Positions 27,516 through 36,734 of a stretch of 64,000 nt of DNA are shown here, one piece after another; the first letter of the stretch is position 1, and every line of letters begins with the position of its first letter. The position numbers were made by a program, and so were the translations under genes. The notes under the pieces are model-generated. The model searched no databases. It had not been told where the DNA came from and saw only the letters and a program-made list of their open reading frames with translations. This stretch comes from PALSA-1004 sp963829085 (GTDB lineage: Bacteria > Pseudomonadota > Gammaproteobacteria > Burkholderiales > SG8-41): positions 1 through 64,000 of the forward strand of contig CAWHHJ010000004.1 in the NCBI GenBank assembly GCA_963829085.1, read 5' to 3'.

Positions 27516-29387
27516 ATGCGCAACGTTCGACGAGTCGGTCCCGCCCTGGTCTCGGCGCTGCTGCTGAGCACCGCCCTGCTGGCGCCCGGCGCGGCATCGC
27601 CTCCGCACCGACCGGCGTTGCGCGCGCCGTTCGGGCTGGCGGCGTCACCCAACCCGGCGATCGCGGGGGAGAAGGTGGCGCTGACCGGTCGGCTCTCCAC
27701 CCGGGTCGCCCGGCCAGTGGTCCTGCAGCAGTACACCTCAGGTGCCTGGCGCAAGGTCGCTGCGAAGAAGTCCGGGTCAACCGGCACGTTCGCGTTCTCG
27801 GTGACCGCGCCCGCGGCGGCCCGCAAGTACCGCGTGAAAGCGACGCGCACCTCCCGATACCGCGCGATCACCAGCTCCACCCGGACGCTGAACGTCGTCG
27901 CCCAGAGTGGGACGTTCACGATGCCGGCCACGATCGTGCGGGGGGAGTCCTTCGCCGCCCAGATCAGCTTCACCCCGGCCCGGGGGACCCGCTACGTCGA
28001 CGTGCAGGAGAAGGTCGGCGACACCTGGGAGACCTTCGACACCTACCGGATGGACAGCGACGGCACGAGTGCGCACCGGTACGGGTTCGACGGCGTCGGC
28101 ACCTTCACCCTGCGCGCCCGGGCCCGGGCTCGGAACGGTGCGCCGGCGTACGCCACCCCGGCCGCCTCGATCACCACGGTGATGCCGCCGGCCCAGCAGG
28201 TGATGCAGATCGCCGCCATGGGCGAGAGCTCGAACGGACCGGCGATGCTCGGGCAGAGCGCCGACGGCGGCAAGGTGCTCTGGTTCCGTGACCCGGACGG
28301 CGACGGGGTCGGGACCTACCGCTTGTGGGACCGCGCGACCCGGGTCTCGACGACCGTGCCGGGCCCGCCCGACGTTCCCGGTTTCGAGCAGGTGGGGGGC
28401 GGCTCGATGACCCCGGACCTGCGCTACGGGCTCTTCACCGCCCTGGTGCCCGTCGGGGACTACACCGACACCCACCAGCTGTACCTGTGGGACCGGCAGG
28501 CGAACACGGCCACGCTGGTCAGTCACGACCTGGCGGGTGACCCGGTGCAGGACAAGGTGCTCGACCACAGCATCTCCGACGACGGCCGCTTCGTCACGTT
28601 CGCCTCCAGCGCCCCGGGTATCGTGGCCGACGACCCCACCGAGTTCCGGGACGACGTCTACCTGTGGGACCGCACCGAGGACGAGACCATGCTGGTGTCG
28701 GGGCCGATGGTGGACGAGGCGTTCGGCTCGACCTCACGCAACCCGGTGATCAGCCCTGACGGGTCCTACGTGCTGTACGGCGCTTGGCTCCAGGACATCA
28801 ACCCGACCCGCACCGACGAGATCGGCACCGTCAGGTGGAACCGTGCGTCCGGCACGTCGTCGATCGTCGACCTGCCCGGCTACGACATCGACCCCGGACC
28901 GAACTGGCCCATCGAGCCGATCTCGGCGGACGGACGATGGGTGCTGACCCAGGCGCGTGACGAGGTGAGCACGATCAGCGAGACCCTCCTCTGGGACACC
29001 ACGACCAACGCGACGACACCGGTGCCTGAGGCACCCACGCCCGCGGCGGACGGCAGCACGGGCCCGCTCTACCCCGATGCGATCTCCGCCGACGGCTCCA
29101 CGGTCACGGGCACGGTGTGCGGGTTCCGCTACGACCAGCAGGCGCAGTTCCTCTACGAGCCCTGTTACGCCTACGTCTGGACGCGGTCCGCCGGCGACCC
29201 CGTCCTGGTCTCGAAGCACTGGAACCTCGCGAACGACGCCACCCTGTGGTTCCGGGAGTCCAGCGGCGGGGGCACTCTGTCCGGCGACGGCCGGTACCTG
29301 GTCTTCGGCTCCGAGTCGACCGCCCTGATCCCCAACGACGGCAGCGCCGGCGGCATCTACACCTGGGACCGCGACTGGACGCCGTGA
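27516..29387 (+). CDS. Secreted PD40/WD40 beta-propeller protein with N-terminal Ig-like domains
   Basis: 623 residues. The signal peptide is MRNVRRVGPALVSALLLS to about GAAS. Residues about 40-230 form two beta-sandwich modules (NPAIAGEKVALTGRLS and FTMPATIVRGESFAAQISF). The remaining 380 residues are propeller blades with the repeated Y-L-W-D-R and S-x-D-G-R-x-V pattern, as in TolB-like PD40 repeats (DDGRFVTFASSAPGIV, DDVYLWDRTEDETM). No catalytic residues are seen. It is convergent with a second PD40 protein at 29543. Confidence 0.75.
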   Translation: MRNVRRVGPALVSALLLSTALLAPGAASPPHRPALRAPFGLAASPNPAIAGEKVALTGRLSTRVARPVVLQQYTSGAWRKVAAKKSGSTGTFAFSVTAPAAARKYRVKATRTSRYRAITSSTRTLNVVAQSGTFTMPATIVRGESFAAQISFTPARGTRYVDVQEKVGDTWETFDTYRMDSDGTSAHRYGFDGVGTFTLRARARARNGAPAYATPAASITTVMPPAQQVMQIAAMGESSNGPAMLGQSADGGKVLWFRDPDGDGVGTYRLWDRATRVSTTVPGPPDVPGFEQVGGGSMTPDLRYGLFTALVPVGDYTDTHQLYLWDRQANTATLVSHDLAGDPVQDKVLDHSISDDGRFVTFASSAPGIVADDPTEFRDDVYLWDRTEDETMLVSGPMVDEAFGSTSRNPVISPDGSYVLYGAWLQDINPTRTDEIGTVRWNRASGTSSIVDLPGYDIDPGPNWPIEPISADGRWVLTQARDEVSTISETLLWDTTTNATTPVPEAPTPAADGSTGPLYPDAISADGSTVTGTVCGFRYDQQAQFLYEPCYAYVWTRSAGDPVLVSKHWNLANDATLWFRESSGGGTLSGDGRYLVFGSESTALIPNDGSAGGIYTWDRDWTP

Positions 29388-29542
29388 CCAAGCCGTGAGC
29401 CGGCCGTCGTTGGGTACCGAGGCGAGCCCGAACGCGCTGACCGTCCGCACTGACGAGGTCATCGCCACCCCACCACCGCGGAGCCCGCCGAGGAGCCCGC
29501 CGCCACCGACGACGGAGCCGAGGTCCGCCTGGCCCCCATGCC

Positions 29543-30919
29543 CTAGCTTGTGGGAGCTGTCAGGAACACGTCGAGCAGATCGTCACCGTCCTCGGGTGCG
29601 AGGTTGGACGCCACCGATTGGAATGTCACGTGAGTGCCACTCCCGGAGACGGCGGGAGCGTCGCTATGGAGGTTGCCGAGCTCCCCTGCGCTGCTGACGG
29701 ACGCTTGCGAGGTGGTGCCGCCCGCAAGGTCGCGTACGAAGACGTCGAACCACCAGTTGGCGTGGTCGGCGGTGAGGGTCGATGCGTTCGAGGTGAACGC
29801 CACGAACTGGCCGTTGCCAGAAATGGCCGGCTCGTGACTGCCTCCGTTGCCCTCCTGCCCGGTGCTGCTGACCGAGACGCGGCGGGTGGTGCCGGCCCGG
29901 ATGTCTCGAACGAACGCGTCGCTGTCCCTGTTCGAGTCCCCTGGCACAAGGTTCGACGCATAGGAATCGAAGGCCACGTAGCGGCCGTCGTAGCTGATGG
30001 TGGCGTACTCGCCACTGAAGTCATTGCCTTGCCTCTCGCTACTGCTGACCGACACCCGCCGGGTGGTGCCGTTGCGGCGGTCGCGTACGAACACGTCGAA
30101 GTCGCGGTTGGAGTCGCCGCGGACGAGGTTGGACGCGCCTGAGGAGAAGACCACGAAGCGACCGTTCACCGACATGTCGCTCAGATGGCCGCCCGACCTG
30201 CTCTGCGCCTCGCTGTTGCCGATGGTCACCCGTCGCGTGGTGCCGGACACGGTGTTGCGGACAAACGCGTCGGGGGAACCGTTGGTGTCCCCGGGCACCA
30301 GGTTGGTGGCCCCGGATGTGAACGCCACGAACCCGCCGTGCCGGGAGATCGCCAGGTCCTGGCTGAAACCGTTGCTCTGCTTCTCATCACTGCGCACCGA
30401 TGCCCGGGTGGTGGTGCCGGCCGAAAGGTCGCGCACGAACACATCCCCCGTGCGGTTGGTGTCCCGGGCCACGAGATTGGTGGCACGGGAGGAGTACGCC
30501 ACGAACCGACCGTCGGCCGAGATGGCCACCGCCTCGCCGCTGAGCCGATTGCCCTGGACTTCGTTGCTGCGGACTGAAACACGTGTGGTTGCCCCCGAGC
30601 GCGTGTCGCGCACGAAGACGTCCCCGACCCTGTTCGTGTCACCGGCCACCAGGTTGGACGCGTCGGACTGGAACGCGATGTACCGGCCAGTGCCCGAGAT
30701 CGATGGCATACGGCTGTCTCCCTCGGTCCCGCCGGCAGTCGGTTCAATCGCCGACACCAGCGACGTAGTGTCCCCGGGAGCCGCCCGCCCAGTGGCCACT
30801 CCGGTCCCCGCCCAAGCGACACAAACCAGGAGCCCAGTGGTCACAGCACAGACAGTGACTGCAGAGATTCCACTCCTGCAGGGCTGCGCACCAAGTTCCG
30901 ACGGTGGTCCAGGTTTCAT
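29543..30919 (-). CDS. Secreted PD40 beta-propeller protein with regular repeats
   Basis: 458 residues. After a hydrophobic export segment (VTVCAVTTGLLVCVAWAG), seven to eight near-identical blades of about 50 residues repeat S-x-x-G-R-x-V-A-F-x-S-x-A-x-N-L-V-x-G-D-T-N, then D-x-F-V-R-D and T-T-R-V-S-V. The GDTNxxxDxFVRD loop is acidic and may bind calcium. Function is unknown. It shares architecture, but not close sequence, with the protein at 27516 facing it. Confidence 0.75.
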   Translation of the reverse strand: MKPGPPSELGAQPCRSGISAVTVCAVTTGLLVCVAWAGTGVATGRAAPGDTTSLVSAIEPTAGGTEGDSRMPSISGTGRYIAFQSDASNLVAGDTNRVGDVFVRDTRSGATTRVSVRSNEVQGNRLSGEAVAISADGRFVAYSSRATNLVARDTNRTGDVFVRDLSAGTTTRASVRSDEKQSNGFSQDLAISRHGGFVAFTSGATNLVPGDTNGSPDAFVRNTVSGTTRRVTIGNSEAQSRSGGHLSDMSVNGRFVVFSSGASNLVRGDSNRDFDVFVRDRRNGTTRRVSVSSSERQGNDFSGEYATISYDGRYVAFDSYASNLVPGDSNRDSDAFVRDIRAGTTRRVSVSSTGQEGNGGSHEPAISGNGQFVAFTSNASTLTADHANWWFDVFVRDLAGGTTSQASVSSAGELGNLHSDAPAVSGSGTHVTFQSVASNLAPEDGDDLLDVFLTAPTS

Positions 30920-31350
30920 CCCTTCGGCCTACACCATTGCTTCCGAGGTCGCCATAGCCCGGACGTGCGAACGACAGTTCTGGGCCCCCTGTCCAGGGAG
31001 GACGGGCCGGCAGCTCCACCTGTGGCTTCAAGCCCACCGGCTCCAGGGGCACTGAAGGGGCACGCACGTCAACTGACCTGAGGATGGGACCGGCTCGGCG
31101 GCGGTGGCATTCTTGAACTTCAGTGCACGCGTTCCGTGTCGTCAGCGATGGCGCGTTCCCGACGCCGCCATGGACCGCTTCTGATGCGCGCCTCCAACGA
31201 CTGCCGAGCGGCAATGCAGCGGAAAGCACGGCGCCACTTCAGCGGTCTTTCAGCGGCACCTCAGCGGCCGGCGCGATGGTGGGGGATGCAGCGGCCGGCG
31301 AGCCGCCGGCTGCGCCGGGCAAGCCGGCAGACCGTGGGAGGAGCAGGACC
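30920..31350. other. Intergenic region, no gene recognised
   Basis: About 430 bp between the PD40 gene (leftward) and a tiny zinc-ribbon ORF (rightward). It must contain the leftward promoter. I see no RNA gene, repeat or convincing ORF. Confidence 0.45.
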
Positions 31351-31500
31351 GTGCGGGAATCTTCAGGTGCAGCGACCGCGACGCATCTGTCGCGCGACAT
31401 GCCCTGCCTGTACTGCAGGCACGCAGCGCACAGGTTCCTCCCCTGCTCGGACAGCTGCGCCTGCGACCCGAAGGCGATGCCGGGGACGTCCGCGACCTGA
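31351..31500 (+). CDS. Tiny Cys/His-rich zinc-ribbon-like protein
   Basis: 49 residues, GTG start with GGGAGGAG 7 nt upstream. The C-terminal half carries CLYCRHAAHRFLPCSDSCACD, a CxxC-x-HxxH-x4-CxxxCxC spacing that could bind one or two zinc ions. The rest is short and polar. No function is known to me; the strong ribosome site and metal-ligand spacing argue for a real gene. It converges with the GAP-family gene at 31537. Confidence 0.5.
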   Translation: MRESSGAATATHLSRDMPCLYCRHAAHRFLPCSDSCACDPKAMPGTSAT

Positions 31501-31536
31501 ACCTGCGGCGCCGACCGGCTCGAGCGCCACACCCGC

Positions 31537-32196
31537 TCAGAGCGCCAGTACACCGCGGAGGGTGAGTGCGGCGCCCGCGACGAACGTGGTGGCCAGGAGG
31601 ATCGTGCGCGAGTGGAGGGTGGTCCACCGCTGCACCGAGACCACCGCGTCGCGCGCGGTCTCGGGGTGCACGATGCACATCGCCAGGGCTGCGATCGGCA
31701 GCGCGAACCAGACGGCGTTGTAGGTCAGCACCGCGATAACCCCGCCGGGGATGAGGGGATTGTGCGCCACGATGATGTCGAGGGCGACGATGTAGAAGAG
31801 CCCGGGGACGTGGGTGAGCGGCCCGGCGGCCGCGGCAGTCGTGACGGTGAGGTGGCGCTCGAGGCGCTGTTGCCAGCCGTGCCGCGGCGCCGGCGCGTCG
31901 TCGGCAGGGGTCCCGCGGGTCGGGCGCCTCAGGATCACCGCGCCGAAGAGCAGCAGGAGCAGGCCGCCGGTGACCTCGGCGATCGCCTTGGTGCGTTCGG
32001 TGCCGGCGCTCATGTGGATCCCGTGGAAGGCGCCGACGACGATGATCCCGAACGTGACGGTGAAGGCCAGTCCGGCCACGACGTACGCGCTCATCAGTCG
32101 ACGGGGTGCCGTGTGCGACAGGATCGCGTAGACCGCCGCGAGGCTCGACGGTCTCACGGTGCTGGCCGCGGCCAGCAGGAGGATCTCGAGGATCAT
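31537..32196 (-). CDS. GAP/Sap-family membrane protein
   Basis: 219 residues with six hydrophobic segments. The pattern STVRPSSLAAVYAILS at the start and GPLTHVPGLFYIVALDII in the middle fits the actinobacterial GAP (Sap, sulfolipid-1-addressing) membrane family, linked in mycobacteria to export of surface glycolipids. It is not itself evidence for sulfolipids here. ATG start at 32196. Monocistronic as far as can be seen. Confidence 0.7.
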   Translation of the reverse strand: MILEILLLAAASTVRPSSLAAVYAILSHTAPRRLMSAYVVAGLAFTVTFGIIVVGAFHGIHMSAGTERTKAIAEVTGGLLLLLFGAVILRRPTRGTPADDAPAPRHGWQQRLERHLTVTTAAAAGPLTHVPGLFYIVALDIIVAHNPLIPGGVIAVLTYNAVWFALPIAALAMCIVHPETARDAVVSVQRWTTLHSRTILLATTFVAGAALTLRGVLAL

Positions 32197-32471
32197 GCCC
32201 GAGGCACCCTTCGGGGGCGTCGTCCGGGCGACAGTGCGAGGCGTCGGCCCGTGACGGCCTGACCCGTCACCACCGCCAACCGCCAGCGACGCTGCAGAGC
32301 CGCTGCCAGCGCAAGACGTACGGCTGCCACCAGAGCAGGAAACGCAGCCATGTCGCCGTCCTCGTCAGCACGATCTCCGGGGCTTCCGGGCCCGCCCATC
32401 CTCGTGGCACCCGTCGTCACGGGGCAACACCACGCGCGCCGGCACGCGGTTCCCGCGCCGACTCGTCGTGG

Positions 32472-33656
32472 TCAGGCGGTCGGCGAGAAGACCAGGTCGG
32501 CCACGCCGCGGGCGAGGCCCTGGACGCCGGCGTTGGGCCACAGGGTGCTCACGTCGATGGTCAGGTCCCGGATGGCGAGGGGGAGGGAGCGAGCGTAGAT
32601 GCGCTCGCGCAGCCCGGCCGACAGGTGCTCCCGCGCGGCGGCGGCGACCTGCCCGCCGAGGACGACCGCGGAGGGGTTCAGCAGGCTGACCGCGGTCGCG
32701 ACGCTCCCGCCCAGGATCCGGCCGGCGTCGCGCACGAGCCGCACGGTGACCGGGTCGCTGGCGCCGAGGAGGGCGACCACGTCGTCGACGTCCAGCTCGC
32801 GGCCGAGCTCCCGGCCCGCGTCGCGCGCGATAGCCCAGCCACCGCAGTACGCCTCGACGCAGCCCCGCTTGCCGCACCGGCACTCGGGCACGTCGGTGCG
32901 GATGCCCGCGACGTCGGCCCAGGTGTGGCCGATGTCGCCGGCGGCGCCCGCGACGCCCCGGAGCACGTGCCCGTCGCTGATGATGCCCGCGCCGACGCCG
33001 GTCCCGACCTTGAGGACGAACAGGTCGGTGGCCTCCGGGTACGACAGGGCCTGCTCGCCCACGGCCATGGCGTTCACGTCGTTGTCGACGAGCACCGGGG
33101 TGCCGAACCAGTCCGCGACCAGGTCGCGGACGTTGACGCCGTCCCAACCGGTCATGATCGGCGGGGCGACGACGCGTCCGGTCCGGAACTCCACCGGGCC
33201 GGGGAGGCTGATGCCCACGCCCCAGACGGGCCGGTCCCCGAGGCGGGAGGCCAGCTCGTCCATCGCCGCACGCACCAGGGGGAGTACGACGTCGGGGCCG
33301 CTTCCGATCGCACACTCCCGCTCGATCGTCTCCTCGACCGTGCCGAGCAGGTTGCACCGGGTCAGCCGGGCGCCGAGGGCGCCGACGTCGGCGACGATGA
33401 GGGCGGCGCGCTCGGCGGCGACGCGGAACCGGGTGACGGGACGGCCGCGTCCGTTCGGCTCCGGGTCCTCGGGGATCAGCAACCCGCTGGCCAGCAGCTG
33501 GTCCAGGCGGCCGGTCACGGTCATCCGGGCCCACCCGGTCTGCTCGTTCATCTGGGCTCGGGTCAGGGACCCGTGACGACGGACGAGGTTGAGCAGGTGC
33601 ATCGCCCCGCCGTCCAGACCGGACGGCGATGCGGCGGCTGCCAGCGGCAGGCTCAC
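32472..33656 (-). CDS. ROK-family repressor of the adjacent sugar operon
   Basis: 394 residues. A winged helix-turn-helix lies at about 20-75 (SLTRAQMNEQTGWARMTVTGRLDQL). The ROK domain has VWGVGISLPGPV, the sugar loop VDNDVNAMAVGEQ, GAAGDIGHTW and the zinc motif CRCGKRGCVEAYCGG. It is divergent from the sugar ABC/xylulokinase operon, and the 170-bp region between them carries two copies of a palindrome. A XylR-like role, derepressed by a pentose or related sugar, is inferred. Confidence 0.88.
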   Translation of the reverse strand: MSLPLAAAASPSGLDGGAMHLLNLVRRHGSLTRAQMNEQTGWARMTVTGRLDQLLASGLLIPEDPEPNGRGRPVTRFRVAAERAALIVADVGALGARLTRCNLLGTVEETIERECAIGSGPDVVLPLVRAAMDELASRLGDRPVWGVGISLPGPVEFRTGRVVAPPIMTGWDGVNVRDLVADWFGTPVLVDNDVNAMAVGEQALSYPEATDLFVLKVGTGVGAGIISDGHVLRGVAGAAGDIGHTWADVAGIRTDVPECRCGKRGCVEAYCGGWAIARDAGRELGRELDVDDVVALLGASDPVTVRLVRDAGRILGGSVATAVSLLNPSAVVLGGQVAAAAREHLSAGLRERIYARSLPLAIRDLTIDVSTLWPNAGVQGLARGVADLVFSPTA

Positions 33657-33757
33657 GGCGCTCCTCTCGAAGGTCGGTCGGCGGACGTTGTCGCGCCGGG
33701 CGCGGTGCCCGCTGGCGAGTCCAGCACGTCAATTCGTTCACCAATGTACACGAGTTT

Positions 33758-33773
33758 TGTCTATTGACAGACA
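33758..33773. promoter_or_regulatory. Operator copy 1 (TGTCT-N6-AGACA) over the -35 box
   Basis: Perfect inverted repeat TGTCT ATTGAC AGACA. The -35 hexamer TTGACA (33764-33769) lies inside it. Together with copy 2, 32 bp downstream (about three helical turns), it is the likely binding site of the divergent ROK repressor. Confidence 0.65.
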
Positions 33774-33792
33774 GTTACCGCCATTTTAATGT
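33764..33792 (+). promoter_or_regulatory. Sigma-A-type promoter of the sugar operon
   Basis: TTGACA (33764-33769), a 17-bp spacer and TAATGT (33787-33792). It is a near-consensus housekeeping promoter, strong for a high-GC organism, and drives the substrate-binding protein gene at 33826. Both hexamers are covered by operator copies, so repression by occlusion is expected. Confidence 0.7.
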
Positions 33793-33809
33793 CTAACGAA
33801 AGACATTAA
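33786..33809. promoter_or_regulatory. Operator copy 2 over the -10 box
   Basis: A perfect 9-bp inverted repeat, TTAATGTCT and AGACATTAA separated by AACGAA. Its core TGTCT-N6-AGACA is the same as copy 1. It covers the -10 hexamer and the likely transcription start. Confidence 0.7.
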
Positions 33810-33825
33810 CCCGGAGGACATCACC

Positions 33826-34885
33826 ATGACCAAGCAGAAGCTTCTCGCGGCCGGCACTCTCGCCACGCTGGCCATCGCCACCCTCGCCGCCTGTGGCGAC
33901 GACCCGCAGGGAGGCGCCAGCGGCGACGACGCGTCGTCGTACGCCGCCGTCATCAAGGGCCTCGACAACCCGTTCTTCCAGGCGATGGAGCAGGGCATCA
34001 ACGCCCAGGCCACGGCCGACGAGGTCAGCGTCGACGGTCCAGGCCGCCGCAGAGCATCACCGACACCACCGGCCAGGCCGACAAGCTCGACGCGATGGCC
34101 CAGCAGGGCTACGGCTGCTACGTCGTCAACCCGATCTCGGGCACCAACCTGATCCAGGGGCTCGCGCGGATCGCGGCCCAGAACACCCCGGTCGTCAACA
34201 TCGACAGCCCGATCGACGCCGACGCCGCGGAGAAGGCCGACGTCGACGTCACCACCTACATCGGCACCGACAACTCCGAGGCGGGCAGAAGGCTGGCGAC
34301 ACCATGGTCAAGGCCGCTCGGCGGCTCGGGGACGGTCGCGCTCATCGGCGGCATCTCCGGTGACGTCACCAGCGGCGCCCGGATCGACGGCTTCAAGGAG
34401 GCGGTCGACGGCAAGCTGACGACGCTGCCCGACGTGGCCGCCGACTGGGACCGCCAGATCGCGCTGACCAAGGCCACCGACATCCTCGCCGCCAACCCCG
34501 ACGTCAAGGGCTTCTTCGCCGCGAACGACGACATGGCGCTCGGCATCGTCCGGGCCGTCGCGAACGCCGGAAGACCGGCCAGATCAACGTCATCAGCGTC
34601 GACGGCATCGAGGACGCGCTTGCAGTCGGTCGAGTCCGGCGACCTGTACGCCACGGTGGCCCAGTACCCCTACGCGATCGGCCAGATGGGCGTCCAGGCG
34701 TGCCAGAAGGCGCGGCCGGCGAGGACCCCCCCGAGAACATCACCGCCCCGGTCGCCGTCGTCACCAAGGACAACGCGGAGCAGGCGCTTGCCAAGTTCCC
34801 CGCCCCGTTCGAGCCCTTCGACGAACCCGCTCAAGCTGACGTCCGCCGGAACTCGCATAGCGGAGATCGAGAATGGACGGCATGA
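33826..34885 (+). CDS. Sugar ABC transporter substrate-binding protein (lipoprotein), frameshifted
   Basis: Periplasmic-binding-like protein of the ribose/xylose type, attached to the outer membrane face by a lipid. The signal peptide ends in the lipobox LAAC (about residue 23). Domain pieces in order are YAAVIKGLDNPFFQAM, QQGYGCYVVNPISGTN, GDVTSGARIDGFKEAV, DVKGFFAANDDMALGIVRAVANAG and YATVAQYPYAIGQMGVQA. At least five indels break the frame, for example extra G at about 34,037 and 34,050. The exact end is uncertain because frames change near 34,830; a stop at 34,885 fits the spacing to the permease. GGAGG precedes the ATG. Confidence 0.78.
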
Positions 34886-34889
34886 CCCC

Positions 34890-35884
34890 ATGAACCGCCC
34901 ACCACCCGAGCAGACGGCTCAGCGCCAACCGCGATGACTGAGCAAGCGACGGCTCTCGGGCGAGCTGCCTGGCCCGAGCTGCGCTCCACCCTCGGCCTCG
35001 TCGTGCTGGCGATCGTCTTCGCGATCGCCAACCCCGGCTACCTGAGCGAGGGGCAACGTGTCGGCGATCCTCCAGGCCGCAGCGATCCTCGTCGTCCTCA
35101 CCGTCGGTCAGACGTTCGTGGTCGGCGACGGGCAGGGATCGACCTGTCCGTGGCCTCGACGATGACCCTCGGCGCGGTGGTCCTCGGCGAGTTCTACGTC
35201 CCAGGGATCGGACATCTGGGTCGCCGCGCTGCGCCGGCTGCGGCGCCGCGGTGGTCGGCGTGATCAACGGGCTGCTGATCGCAAGGGCGGGATCACCGAC
35301 TTCATCGTCACCCTCGGCACGCTGTCGGCGGCCTCCGGCCTGGCGCTGATCATCTCCGACGGCAAGCCGACGACGATCATCGAGCCCGCGCTGATCAAGC
35401 GTCCGTCAACGGGATCGGCATCTTCTCGTGGGCCGTCATCATCGCCCTCGGCATCGCCGCCCTGGCCCACGTCCTGCTCTTCCACACCGCGTTCGGGGTC
35501 CACGTGCTCGCCGTCGGCGGGTCCGCGGAGAGCCTCGCGTCGCGGGCATCAAGGTGTGGCATGGTCAAGACCGGCGTCTACGTCATCTCGGCCGGCCTGC
35601 GCCGGCGTCGCCGCGCTGCTGCTGGTCGGCACGGGTCGGGTGCGGCCGAGCCCGCGGCCAACACCAGCTTCCTGCTCAACTCGGTGGCGGCCGTCGTCCT
35701 CGGCGGCGTCAGCCTCTTCGGCGGCCGGGCCACGATCTTCGCGCCCGGTGATCGGCGCCCTGCTGCTCACCGCGCTGGTCAACGGCCTCACCCGCTCGGG
35801 CTTCTCGGAGTTCTACCAACCACTTGACCGTCGGCGTCGTCGTCGTCACTCGCCGCCTTCCTGACGAGGTTCAACCGATCATGA
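34890..35884 (+). CDS. Sugar ABC transporter permease, frameshifted
   Basis: Membrane subunit of a ribose/xylose/fructose-type importer. Recognisable segments include LRSTLGLVVLAIVFAIANPGYLS, LVVLTVGQTFVV, IDLSVASTMTLGAVVLGEF, GGITDFIVTLGTLSAASGLALI (the EAA-like loop) and NSVAAVVLGGVSLFGG. These span three frames with many indels. The stop TGA (35882-35884) overlaps the ATPase start (ATGA). Start ATG at 34890 is inferred. Confidence 0.72.
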
Positions 35885-36734
35885 CCACTCACGCAGCCAC
35901 CGCAACCCCCAGCACCGCGACGAGCGACGACGTCCTCGACGGTCACGCGGACTCGAGCAAGTCGTTCGGCCGGGTGCACGCCCTCCGCGACGGCGACGCT
36001 CACGCTGCCTCGCGGCCAGGTCACCGCCCTGATCGGCGACAACGGCGCCGGCAAGTCGACGCTGGTGCGGTGCCTGGTCGGCGTCCACACGCCCGGACAG
36101 CGGCGAGGTGCCCTCGAAGGGGAGCCGGTCCGGATTCTCCAACCCCGAGCAGGGTCGTTCGGCCGGCATCGAGACGGTCTACCAGGACCTCGCGCTCGTC
36201 GAGGACCTCTCGGTCGCCGCAGAACCTCTTCCTCGGCCGTGAGTGACGCGGTCGTTCGGGCCGTTCCGGATGCCTCGACCGTGCGGCCGGATGCGCGAGG
36301 AGGCGCTGGACATGGTGGCCAGCTGGCCGTCAACGTGCCCCAGGTGACGTCCCGCGTACGCCGCCTCAGTCGGGCGGCCAGCGGCAGGCCGTCGCGCTGG
36401 CCCGGGCCGCGGGCTGGAGCTCCAAGGTCGTGATCCTCGACGAGCCGACCGCGGCTCTCGGCGTCCAGGAGACCGAGCGGGTCGAGCAGCTCGTGCTGTC
36501 GCTGAAGGAGCGCGGCATGACGATCCTGCTCGATCAGCCACAACTTCGAGCAGGTCCTCCGGCTCAGCGACCAGGTCGTCGTCATGCGCGCCGGCCGCAC
36601 GGTCGCCCGCCGCCGTACCGAGCGAGACCGACGGCCAGGAGCTCGTCGGGCTCGTCACCGGTGCCGTGCAGGACCCCCACCAGGCAGTCGCCCAGGACGC
36701 GACGCCGGCCAACGACAAGGAGACGGACTCATGA
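35881..36734 (+). CDS. Sugar ABC transporter ATP-binding protein, frameshifted
   Basis: Energises the importer at the inner face of the membrane. Walker A is GDNGAGKST, the Q-loop region TVYQDLALVEDLSV, the signature SGGQRQAVALARAAG, and Walker B VVILDEPTAALG; the His switch is damaged by an indel near LLDQP. It is a single ABC module of about 280 residues, like FrcA, rather than the double RbsA/XylG form. Five or more indels occur. It overlaps the permease and the epimerase genes by 4 nt each. Confidence 0.78.

Noticed and set aside
24571..31536. Genomic island integrated at tRNA-Lys
   Set aside because: The tRNA 3' end faces the other way, and there is no integrase or direct repeat of the tRNA end.
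32193..32420. 75-codon minus-strand ORF overlapping the GAP-family start by 4 nt
   Set aside because: The overlap is suggestive, but the sequence is an Arg/Ala-rich composition-driven frame without a ribosome site or domain.
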